NCBI RefSeq assembly: GCF_900103545.1
Contig: NZ_FNHH01000013.1
Span: 1 to 64,000, forward strand
Length of the DNA stretch: 64,000 bases
From: Daejeonella rubra
GTDB lineage: Bacteria; Bacteroidota; Bacteroidia; Sphingobacteriales; Sphingobacteriaceae
Direction: 5' to 3'
The notes under the pieces: generated by a model
What the model was told of the DNA's origin: nothing
Database searches by the model: none
Seen by the model: only the letters and a program-made list of their open reading frames with translations
Part shown: positions 1 through 9,283 of the stretch, piece by piece
Numbering within the stretch: the first letter of the stretch is position 1
How the letters are laid out: each line of letters starts with the position of its first letter
Position numbers and translations under genes: made by a program

Positions 1-100
1 GGTAACCTTTCCCTCGGAATCGTGGCGTACTTTGCTTCGGAATGGGCGGCGTACTTTGTGTCGGAATCGTGGCGTACTATGGAGCGGAATATCCAACAGC
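1..100. mobile_element. Probable end of an IS21-type insertion sequence
   Basis: Three tandem copies of a unit of the form CGGAAT..GGCGTACT..TG start at 15, 38 and 62, and a partial fourth (CGGAAT) starts at 85, with a 23-24 bp period. Several short tandem transposase-binding repeats at the tips are typical of IS21-family elements. No transposase gene is visible because the window begins here, so the family is inferred only from this repeat pattern. The element would stop about 25 bp before the first CRISPR repeat. Confidence 0.4.
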
Positions 101-126
101 ATTGTGAGATGTAAGAGTAGGGTATA

Positions 127-3100
127 GTTGTGATTTGCTTTCATTCTTTGAACTACTGATATTTACAACAACTATTTGACCATTTTTATCATATTGAATA
201 GAGTTGTGATTTGCTTTCATTCTTTGAACTACTGATATTTACAACAACTGGTAACATCAAAATGAACGGTATAATTCAGTTGTGATTTGCTTTCATTCTT
301 TGAACTACTGATATTTACAACAACTTTTTGCTAATAATATATCGGTTGCACCCCGTTGTGATTTGCTTTCATTCTTTGAACTACTGATATTTACAACAAC
401 ATATCTTCTGGATATATTGAGGATTCAATAGTTGTGATTTGCTTTCATTCTTTGAACTACTGATATTTACAACAACTAAAATCACTCACTAATGCGCCGC
501 TTGATAGTTGTGATTTGCTTTCATTCTTTGAACTACTGATATTTACAACAACTTTTACGTACAGGGAATGTAATATGAAAGTGTTGTGATTTGCTTTCAT
601 TCTTTGAACTACTGATATTTACAACAACCCTACCAATGGAAGGGAAGTCTTTCGTATAGTTGTGATTTGCTTTCATTCTTTGAACTACTGATATTTACAA
701 CAACTTGTATCAGTTTCAAATGGCAAAAGCAATGGTTGTGATTTGCTTTCATTCTTTGAACTACTGATATTTACAACAACTAAAGTTGTTGTTTCCTGAG
801 CCGCAGACTGGTTGTGATTTGCTTTCATTCTTTGAACTACTGATATTTACAACAACCACAGGATTTACAATGTTAATATCAGGACTGTTGTGATTTGCTT
901 TCATTCTTTGAACTACTGATATTTACAACAACCATTGTTGTAAGCATTTGCGATAGCTTCAAGTTGTGATTTGCTTTCATTCTTTGAACTACTGATATTT
1001 ACAACAACAGATAAGTATTGAAGCGTAGATGCTGACCAGTTGTGATTTGCTTTCATTCTTTGAACTACTGATATTTACAACAACCAGGACCTACCAAAGG
1101 AACCTTACTTGCTAGTTGTGATTTGCTTTCATTCTTTGAACTACTGATATTTACAACAACCCAGAAAACATCAGTAGCGATCCGTATTAGTTGTGATTTG
1201 CTTTCATTCTTTGAACTACTGATATTTACAACAACATTACAGGTGCAACGGTTACGGATTACATAGTTGTGATTTGCTTTCATTCTTTGAACTACTGATA
1301 TTTACAACAACAAATCACAAATGAGGATAATATGGAATTGAGTTGTGATTTGCTTTCATTCTTTGAACTACTGATATTTACAACAACCTGAGTTCTGACC
1401 ACCAACCAAAGATAATAGTTGTGATTTGCTTTCATTCTTTGAACTACTGATATTTACAACAACGGATAGCCAGAGGGATTATAAACGCCAATAGTTGTGA
1501 TTTGCTTTCATTCTTTGAACTACTGATATTTACAACAACTTGATCCTGCGCTGGATTCCCTCGCCAAAGTTGTGATTTGCTTTCATTCTTTGAACTACTG
1601 ATATTTACAACAACGTGTAAATAATGAATCCTAACAACTACATAGTTGTGATTTGCTTTCATTCTTTGAACTACTGATATTTACAACAACGCATGATAGG
1701 TTTTACGTAGTATCAATCCTGTTGTGATTTGCTTTCATTCTTTGAACTACTGATATTTACAACAACAAAAGACAAGATAAGAAAGTATGAACAAATGTTG
1801 TGATTTGCTTTCATTCTTTGAACTACTGATATTTACAACAACTATCATGGAATGAAACAAAAACCTATGATAGTTGTGATTTGCTTTCATTCTTTGAACT
1901 ACTGATATTTACAACAACCCTGCTTGAAGCTAATGGGATAATGGATAGGTTGTGATTTGCTTTCATTCTTTGAACTACTGATATTTACAACAACTTATTA
2001 ACAAATCCATTCGATCCAGTCAGTGTTGTGATTTGCTTTCATTCTTTGAACTACTGATATTTACAACAACATTATCCGTTTAATTATAAATTCAATTACT
2101 GTTGTGATTTGCTTTCATTCTTTGAACTACTGATATTTACAACAACGAGATAGTTTTTATATTAGGTTTAGGCTTAGTTGTGATTTGCTTTCATTCTTTG
2201 AACTACTGATATTTACAACAACTGTAAATAATGAACCCTTGCAACTACATAGTTGTGATTTGCTTTCATTCTTTGAACTACTGATATTTACAACAACGAA
2301 AACCACATTAACCTTTGAATCATATTGGTTGTGATTTGCTTTCATTCTTTGAACTACTGATATTTACAACAACAGCTGTCAAGTCCTCGGTTTCAGCTCT
2401 TTAGTTGTGATTTGCTTTCATTCTTTGAACTACTGATATTTACAACAACAAATGCTTCCGCATTAATGACTGATGCACTGTTGTGATTTGCTTTCATTCT
2501 TTGAACTACTGATATTTACAACAACCAAAGATCGCATCGTTCTTGGCATTAGATAGTTGTGATTTGCTTTCATTCTTTGAACTACTGATATTTACAACAA
2601 CTACCAACATCCTCATAATAAACATCATTCAGTTGTGATTTGCTTTCATTCTTTGAACTACTGATATTTACAACAACAGGAAGCTTTGTTTATAGTTACT
2701 GGTTTCAGTTGTGATTTGCTTTCATTCTTTGAACTACTGATATTTACAACAACTGTAAATAATGAACCCTTGCAACTATATAGTTGTGATTTGCTTTCAT
2801 TCTTTGAACTACTGATATTTACAACAACTTACACAAATTGCCAACTTTGCAGGAATTAGTTGTGATTTGCTTTCATTCTTTGAACTACTGATATTTACAA
2901 CAACAATTTTTCCGCTTGGTGATGTAATTTTATAGTTGTGATTTGCTTTCATTCTTTGAACTACTGATATTTACAACAACCTTTATCCTTAGTGAATTTG
3001 GCATCTGCTAGTTGTGATTTGCTTTCATTCTTTGAACTACTGATATTTACAACAACACCAACCAAAGATAATACAGATCGTACAGGGTTGTGATTTGCTT

Positions 3101-6100
3101 TCATTCTTTGAACTACTGATATTTACAACAACTAGGGGAGCTGAAACTATTGTCAGCCCCAAGTTGTGATTTGCTTTCATTCTTTGAACTACTGATATTT
3201 ACAACAACGGCAGCATTATTTGGCGTTCAGGAAGAAAGGTTGTGATTTGCTTTCATTCTTTGAACTACTGATATTTACAACAACTTACTAAAGGATTTAT
3301 ATACTTATCCATCGTTGTGATTTGCTTTCATTCTTTGAACTACTGATATTTACAACAACTTCCTTTAACTTTAATTTAGCTAATGCAGAGTTGTGATTTG
3401 CTTTCATTCTTTGAACTACTGATATTTACAACAACATAAATCAAGTGCAAGTAAGCGATCTTCTAGTTGTGATTTGCTTTCATTCTTTGAACTACTGATA
3501 TTTACAACAACGCAGAAGTGTCTAAATATAGGATTGAAGTAGTTGTGATTTGCTTTCATTCTTTGAACTACTGATATTTACAACAACTTGTTTTCAATAA
3601 CTCATTATGGATGTGTAGTTGTGATTTGCTTTCATTCTTTGAACTACTGATATTTACAACAACTTCAATGGCTTGCAAGTCATTCCAACAGTTGTTGTGA
3701 TTTGCTTTCATTCTTTGAACTACTGATATTTACAACAACCCTACCAATGGAAGGGAAGTCTTTTGTATAGTTGTGATTTGCTTTCATTCTTTGAACTACT
3801 GATATTTACAACAACTATTTCAATCTGTTCTTTATCTGCCAGTAGTTGTGATTTGCTTTCATTCTTTGAACTACTGATATTTACAACAACGCAGTTGGCT
3901 CTTAAGTTTGCGGCCTGGTTGTTGTGATTTGCTTTCATTCTTTGAACTACTGATATTTACAACAACCTCTATTTATTCAACAAGTTTAATTGAGCAGTTG
4001 TGATTTGCTTTCATTCTTTGAACTACTGATATTTACAACAACAAAATATTACGAGCGATTTGGATATATCTAGTTGTGATTTGCTTTCATTCTTTGAACT
4101 ACTGATATTTACAACAACTAGGGGAGCTGAAACTATTGTCAGCCCCAAGTTGTGATTTGCTTTCATTCTTTGAACTACTGATATTTACAACAACCTGAGT
4201 TCTGACCACCGACTAAAGACAATAGTTGTGATTTGCTTTCATTCTTTGAACTACTGATATTTACAACAACTACATTTTCGTATGACTTAATCATTGACGA
4301 GTTGTGATTTGCTTTCATTCTTTGAACTACTGATATTTACAACAACTTGCCCCTGGAAGCTTCCATTCGGGCTTGGAGTTGTGATTTGCTTTCATTCTTT
4401 GAACTACTGATATTTACAACAACTTAAATAGGGATATATTTCAGGGTCATTTGTTGTGATTTGCTTTCATTCTTTGAACTACTGATATTTACAACAACTG
4501 CTCGTAAAGCATTGGTTACCGATATTGTGTTGTGATTTGCTTTCATTCTTTGAACTACTGATATTTACAACAACGGGGAATGTAAGTATGAAGGGGTGCT
4601 CTGTGTTGTGATTTGCTTTCATTCTTTGAACTACTGATATTTACAACAACGAAAAGCTTTAAAGACCTCGGGATCACTCCGTTGTGATTTGCTTTCATTC
4701 TTTGAACTACTGATATTTACAACAACAGTATTTCAGTCATCCATCCATCCCGTTCAGTTGTGATTTGCTTTCATTCTTTGAACTACTGATATTTACAACA
4801 ACTTAAAACTATTGAAGAATCCAAACCCAATGGTTGTGATTTGCTTTCATTCTTTGAACTACTGATATTTACAACAACTTAGCCTGTATTGCCTTATTGA
4901 TTCCATTTGTTGTGATTTGCTTTCATTCTTTGAACTACTGATATTTACAACAACAATTCAATTTTTAGTTACAGGCGATACAGAGTTGTGATTTGCTTTC
5001 ATTCTTTGAACTACTGATATTTACAACAACGCATCAATCATTGCTTCTGTCAGCTGTGTGGTTGTGATTTGCTTTCATTCTTTGAACTACTGATATTTAC
5101 AACAACTAGTATACGCAATTTGCTGCCCAATAACAAGTTGTGATTTGCTTTCATTCTTTGAACTACTGATATTTACAACAACTTTTTAAGTAATCCTAAA
5201 GTATCAACTGCAGTTGTGATTTGCTTTCATTCTTTGAACTACTGATATTTACAACAACAATTGGCGTTGAATATACTCAATCAAATGAGTTGTGATTTGC
5301 TTTCATTCTTTGAACTACTGATATTTACAACAACATTATTGCATAAATGGTTGCGTTTGACCGAGTTGTGATTTGCTTTCATTCTTTGAACTACTGATAT
5401 TTACAACAACTTGTTTTCAATAACTCATTACGGATGTGTAGTTGTGATTTGCTTTCATTCTTTGAACTACTGATATTTACAACAACCTACCAATGGAAGG
5501 GAAGTCTTTTGTATAGTTGTGATTTGCTTTCATTCTTTGAACTACTGATATTTACAACAACCAATATATATTTCCATTACCAATTTTATAAGTTGTGATT
5601 TGCTTTCATTCTTTGAACTACTGATATTTACAACAACTCCTTTAATCCTTTAGATGCTAATTCAATAGTTGTGATTTGCTTTCATTCTTTGAACTACTGA
5701 TATTTACAACAACTCACTCGGTTTTGAAATTGAACAATCTGGAGTTGTGATTTGCTTTCATTCTTTGAACTACTGATATTTACAACAACATCAATATAAT
5801 CCAAACTAACAGGCAAATAGTTGTGATTTGCTTTCATTCTTTGAACTACTGATATTTACAACAACGGCTTTATGACAAAGCCTCTTCGAGTAATTGTTGT
5901 GATTTGCTTTCATTCTTTGAACTACTGATATTTACAACAACAAATAGCTCGCGGGCATTGGTTTATGAATAGTTGTGATTTGCTTTCATTCTTTGAACTA
6001 CTGATATTTACAACAACTTAATTCAATTCCTACTATGGATCGATTGAGTTGTGATTTGCTTTCATTCTTTGAACTACTGATATTTACAACAACCTAAAGG

Positions 6101-6321
6101 GCTGGATGAATCTTATTTGTATGGTTGTGATTTGCTTTCATTCTTTGAACTACTGATATTTACAACAACATCGAGCGGAGTACGAGAAAGTAAATCGGAG
6201 TTGTGATTTGCTTTCATTCTTTGAACTACTGATATTTACAACAACTACTGTTGCAGCTACATGGGAAAGGTTAGGGTTGTGATTTGCTTTCATTCTTTGA
6301 ACTACTGATATTTACAACAAC
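127..6321 (+). CRISPR. Type II-C CRISPR array, 82 repeats and 81 spacers
   Basis: A 46-bp repeat (starts GTTGTGATTTGC, ends TATTTACAACAAC) recurs 82 times, first at 127-172 and last at 6276-6321. I located each copy by eye and saw no variant. Spacers are 29-31 nt, mostly 30. The 5' part of the repeat on the plus strand is complementary to the tracrRNA anti-repeat at 13594-13604, so crRNAs are transcribed rightward, towards the 3' end of cas2. Neither end shows a degenerate repeat, so I cannot tell the oldest end from sequence decay. Several spacers are near duplicates (see findings). Short open frames across the array are translations of the repeat, not genes. Confidence 0.98.
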
Positions 6322-6377
6322 ATACCATGGTTCAAATTATTCATTATCAGTTAATTAAGTTCAGAATTAGGAATTAA

Positions 6378-6406
6378 AAAATCCGGTTGCATAGCTTCCG
6401 GATTTT
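6378..6406. terminator. Bidirectional terminator between array and cas2
   Basis: A 9-bp perfect stem (AAAATCCGG / CCGGATTTT) with an 11-nt loop lies 56 bp after the last repeat and 5 bp beyond the cas2 stop codon. A/T flanks on both sides let it end the rightward array transcript and the leftward cas transcript. Confidence 0.75.
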
Positions 6407-6411
6407 AAATT

Positions 6412-6741
6412 CTAAAACAATTCCAATTGCTGTGGGGTATCCGGAAGCTCTTTTTCTTCCTTTCCATAAAATAATTCCATCATTCCGAATTGTTTATCTG
6501 TTATCGTCATGATACCTATATGGCCTTTTGGAGGCAGATTTTTTTTAACACGTTTGATGTGTACATCGGCATTTTCGCGACTGCTGCAATGCCTCAGGTA
6601 TATGGAAAACTGGAACATAGCAAAACCATCTTTCATAATATCCTTACGAAATCTGCTTGAAATTTGCCTGTCTTTTTTTGTCTCAGTTGGCAAATCGAAG
6701 AAAACTAAGACCCACAAGATCCTGTATTCATTTAAACGCAT
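6412..6741 (-). CDS. cas2: CRISPR-associated endonuclease Cas2
   Basis: 109-residue Cas2, the small dimeric partner of Cas1 in spacer acquisition. The first beta strand ends in a conserved Asp (VLVFFDLPT, D16), and the ferredoxin-like length is normal for type II Cas2. It starts 3 bp after the cas1 stop codon, so the two are translationally close and almost certainly co-transcribed. The stop codon lies just upstream of the shared terminator at 6378-6406. Confidence 0.95.
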   Translation of the reverse strand: MRLNEYRILWVLVFFDLPTETKKDRQISSRFRKDIMKDGFAMFQFSIYLRHCSSRENADVHIKRVKKNLPPKGHIGIMTITDKQFGMMELFYGKEEKELPDTPQQLELF

Positions 6742-6744
6742 TTA

Positions 6745-7779
6745 TCAAAAAGGTAATTCCTTTTCATTAGCTGTATCGCTATTATTATCCTCTGGATCTT
6801 TTGACTCATTAACTTCATAATTATTCTCCGAATCCTTATAGTCAGTTATATTTTTTGCCCCGAAAATTTTAATTGCCGGATAGTTAATTCTTCTTAAGCT
6901 GCCTTCATAGCATTTTGCCAATGAGGATGTTGTGTTTTGCAGTCCAACCATTAATGGGCTTCTCCCTTTTTCAAACTGAACATCTAGAGTGGCTATTCCT
7001 AATAGTTGCGATTTGATGGAAGTCCCCAATTCTAAAAAGTTTTCACCTTTATCTATGATCTTTAATACAATCCGGTCGACATATGGACGATAAGGTTCCA
7101 TAATATCATCGGCAAGGCAGTAGGCATTGTATTTATTTCGATGATGGATACCCAGGGTAGGGAGCAGGCCGGAACAAACCAATCCCCTTGCCACGATCGC
7201 TCTTAAAATGGCATATCCATAGTTTAACAGGTTATTGGGCGGATCACCTTCTCTTCCGCGAAAAAATTCTATTTTTTTCGGGAATACATTCTTCCAGTAA
7301 TATGCTGCTGCCCGGCCTTCGTAATTATCCGGATCGCCCGAGCGTACAGACCGGGCCCAGTAAAGCATATTCTCATGTTCAATATTTCGTTCTGACAGAA
7401 CCGCCGCTTGATTGAGTATTTTTGCCTGTATGGTCTGCTGCCAGAGTTGTTTTTTTAAAGGCTGAGATGCATCTATCTGGTATCTGAACCGTTCACTTTG
7501 TATATCATGGCCATCAATGGGCAGCATCATCCCGGTTGGGTGATGGGTATGGTTGCAGGTAATGATTGCCGCATTGTTCTCTAAGAGGGCAGCTATGGCG
7601 CCATGGGTGATTGTGATCTGCTGATGGTCAAGCAATACAATTCCAATATCTTCTATTGGGACAGTTTTTTTCGACTCTTTTTCTCCGGGAACTTTTAAAT
7701 GGGGGAGATCTATTAATAGTTGATCCTGTTGCAGACTGAGATATGCCGGGTTTCCAAAATGTAAAGTTCTTTTTATCAT
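6745..7779 (-). CDS. cas1: CRISPR-associated endonuclease Cas1
   Basis: 344-residue Cas1 integrase that inserts new spacers together with Cas2. The metal-binding signature is visible: NYEGRAAA with the Glu near 154, GIHHRNKYN near 211-217 and ADDIMEPYRPYVD near 223-235. It is about 40 residues longer than most type II Cas1 proteins because of an acidic, Asn/Ser/Glu-rich tail after residue 303, likely disordered. The ATG at 7779 is the first in frame. No TAnnTTTG promoter is visible in the 53 bp between its start and the palindrome at 7833. Expression may depend on read-through from cas9 across the ATPase insertion, or on an unrecognised promoter. Confidence 0.95.
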   Translation of the reverse strand: MIKRTLHFGNPAYLSLQQDQLLIDLPHLKVPGEKESKKTVPIEDIGIVLLDHQQITITHGAIAALLENNAAIITCNHTHHPTGMMLPIDGHDIQSERFRYQIDASQPLKKQLWQQTIQAKILNQAAVLSERNIEHENMLYWARSVRSGDPDNYEGRAAAYYWKNVFPKKIEFFRGREGDPPNNLLNYGYAILRAIVARGLVCSGLLPTLGIHHRNKYNAYCLADDIMEPYRPYVDRIVLKIIDKGENFLELGTSIKSQLLGIATLDVQFEKGRSPLMVGLQNTTSSLAKCYEGSLRRINYPAIKIFGAKNITDYKDSENNYEVNESKDPEDNNSDTANEKELPF

Positions 7780-7832
7780 ATGGTCCCTATTTGACTGAAG
7801 ATGTTATGCTTATATCACATAAATATAATTTA

Positions 7833-7875
7833 TTACCGTGAAAATCAAAAATTTAATTTTTGATTTTCACGGTAA
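7833..7875. repeat. Perfect 43-nt palindrome downstream of the DUF4143 ATPase
   Basis: Two perfectly complementary 21-bp arms (7833-7853 and 7855-7875; arm begins TTACCGTGAAAATC) surround a single central T. The ATPase stop codon begins at 7877-7879, directly beside it. A closely related palindrome covers the other end of the same gene (9062-9116). It could act as a terminator, a protein-binding operator or an element end; the sequence alone does not decide. Confidence 0.9.
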
Positions 7876-7876
7876 T

Positions 7877-9067
7877 TTAGTGCAGATTCTGTAATTTATC
7901 AGTTAAAAAGTACGTCAAATTACTGCATTCTACTTTGCCATTTATTTTAAATGGCTTGCCTGACGGAATAATTACCCAGCCCTGATCCAGCCTAAGATCC
8001 TCCATCACCGAATAGAATCCTTTGGTGAGAACCGGGCTTGAGGAGTATTTGATCTCCAGTGCAAGTACTGGCTTAATGCCGTTTACAAGTAATACATCAC
8101 ATTCAGCACCGTGATGCGTACGGTAGAAATACAGGTCTAAATGATCTGGTTTTAGCTGAAAGATCTGTTCAATAACATATCCTTCCCATGAGGCCCCTAC
8201 TCCAATGTTTAGTGGAAGTTCTGCCGATGTTCTTACCCTGTTCATAACATGCAGTAGTCCGCTGTCACGCAAATAAATTTTCGGTGATTTGACCAGCCTT
8301 TTATTGGTATTGACAAACCATGCAGGTAACTGCCGAATCAGAAATGCTCCTTCCAGAAAATCAAGATAGCGTTTTATGGTTGGTGCACTTATTCCTAATG
8401 AGCGTGCATATACTTCTGCATTCCATATACTTCCATTATTTGCTGCCAGCATATGCCAGAAATTGCGGATAAGTTTCTCCTGAAGGGCAACTCCAAATAA
8501 TTGCGACAGATCCCGCTCGATATAGGTACGAATGAAATTTTCGGTCCATCGAATAAATGCCTGTTCAGTCTTAGCAAGCAGGGCAAGCGGAAATCCGCCC
8601 CTGAACCAATGCTGATCCTGACTAATACTGCTTTTTTTAGCTTCTAACAGGTTAATTGGGGCAAGCTCAATAAATGCAATTCTGCCTGCTAAGGATTCAG
8701 ATACTCCTTTAATGAGATCTGGTGAGGCAGAGCCTGTAAGAATGAATCTCCCGGGTTTACGATAAGAGTCTATGATTGGCCGTAATTGCGCAAATAATTT
8801 GGGTGCACGCTGCACTTCATCCAAAATAATGCAATGATCTTTATACTGATCGAATATGTACTCCGGGTCCTGAAGTTTTGCAGCATCCGAATCGCTCTCG
8901 AGGTCAAAATATAAGATCTCTTTCTTTTGCTTTTTAACCAGGTCTTTTGCAAGAGTTGTTTTACCAACCTGCCTCGGACCTAAAAGTGCAATAGCCGGGA
9001 ATTCTTTTAATAGGACGCTAATTTCTTTTGCTGCTAATCGTTTGATCATGAAAGCAAATATAATCAT
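7877..9067 (-). CDS. DUF4143 AAA ATPase inserted in the cas operon
   Basis: 396-residue ATP-binding protein of the AAA_14/DUF4143 type. Walker A is GPRQVGKT (about 30-37), Walker B is CIILDEVQ (79-86), a sensor-like GSASPDL follows, and the C-terminal half carries the DUF4143 region with a restriction-endonuclease-like stretch (GAECDVLL...ALEIKYSS). The biological role of this large family is unclear. The first ATG at 9067 lies inside the right palindrome; the second Met (9049, MIKRLAAKEI) matches how such proteins usually begin and may be the true start. It is not a known cas gene. Position between cas1 and cas9 and the matched flanking palindromes suggest it arrived as a cassette. Confidence 0.85.
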   Translation of the reverse strand: MIIFAFMIKRLAAKEISVLLKEFPAIALLGPRQVGKTTLAKDLVKKQKKEILYFDLESDSDAAKLQDPEYIFDQYKDHCIILDEVQRAPKLFAQLRPIIDSYRKPGRFILTGSASPDLIKGVSESLAGRIAFIELAPINLLEAKKSSISQDQHWFRGGFPLALLAKTEQAFIRWTENFIRTYIERDLSQLFGVALQEKLIRNFWHMLAANNGSIWNAEVYARSLGISAPTIKRYLDFLEGAFLIRQLPAWFVNTNKRLVKSPKIYLRDSGLLHVMNRVRTSAELPLNIGVGASWEGYVIEQIFQLKPDHLDLYFYRTHHGAECDVLLVNGIKPVLALEIKYSSSPVLTKGFYSVMEDLRLDQGWVIIPSGKPFKINGKVECSNLTYFLTDKLQNLH

Positions 9068-9116
9068 TAACCGTGAAAATCAAAAATTGAATATTTGATT
9101 TTCACGGTTAATGATT
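9062..9116. repeat. Long palindrome over the DUF4143 start codon
   Basis: Arms 9062-9084 and 9094-9116 (23 bp, perfectly complementary) enclose a 9-nt loop. The core CCGTGAAAATCAAAAATT is the same as in the palindrome at 7833-7875. The start codon of the ATPase (9065-9067) is part of the left arm, so a protein or RNA structure here could control the gene directly. Confidence 0.85.
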
Positions 9117-9166
9117 GGTGAAAACTGGAATAAAAAGAATACATATCCTTAATATGTTTTGATATA

Positions 9167-9283
9167 TCAGGTAGACTCATTCCCAAGCAAAACATCCCCA
9201 GGATTTGCTTTCAACGCTTTCAGCCAGTATTGTTTAACGCTTCCGAGGTGCCTCAACCTAAATGGTACCCGACGAAGTGCGAA
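9167..9283 (-). pseudogene. Protein-like 38-codon remnant just after cas9
   Basis: Immediately past the cas9 TAA, and in the same frame, a 38-codon open stretch reads like genuine protein (HLGSVKQYWLKALKANPGD near its middle) before a TGA. It has no start codon of its own. It may be the C-terminal remnant of another gene truncated when the locus formed, or a former Cas9 extension cut off by the TAA. I do not recognise the family. Confidence 0.3.

Noticed and set aside
1065..3938. Short minus-strand open frames across the array (each starting MKANHN and repeating VVVNISSSKNESKSQL).
   Set aside because: They are translations of the CRISPR repeat and spacers, not genes.
127..6321. Self-targeting spacers or matches to the genes in this window.
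   Set aside because: I saw no match by eye, but a reliable check of 81 spacers against both strands needs a search.
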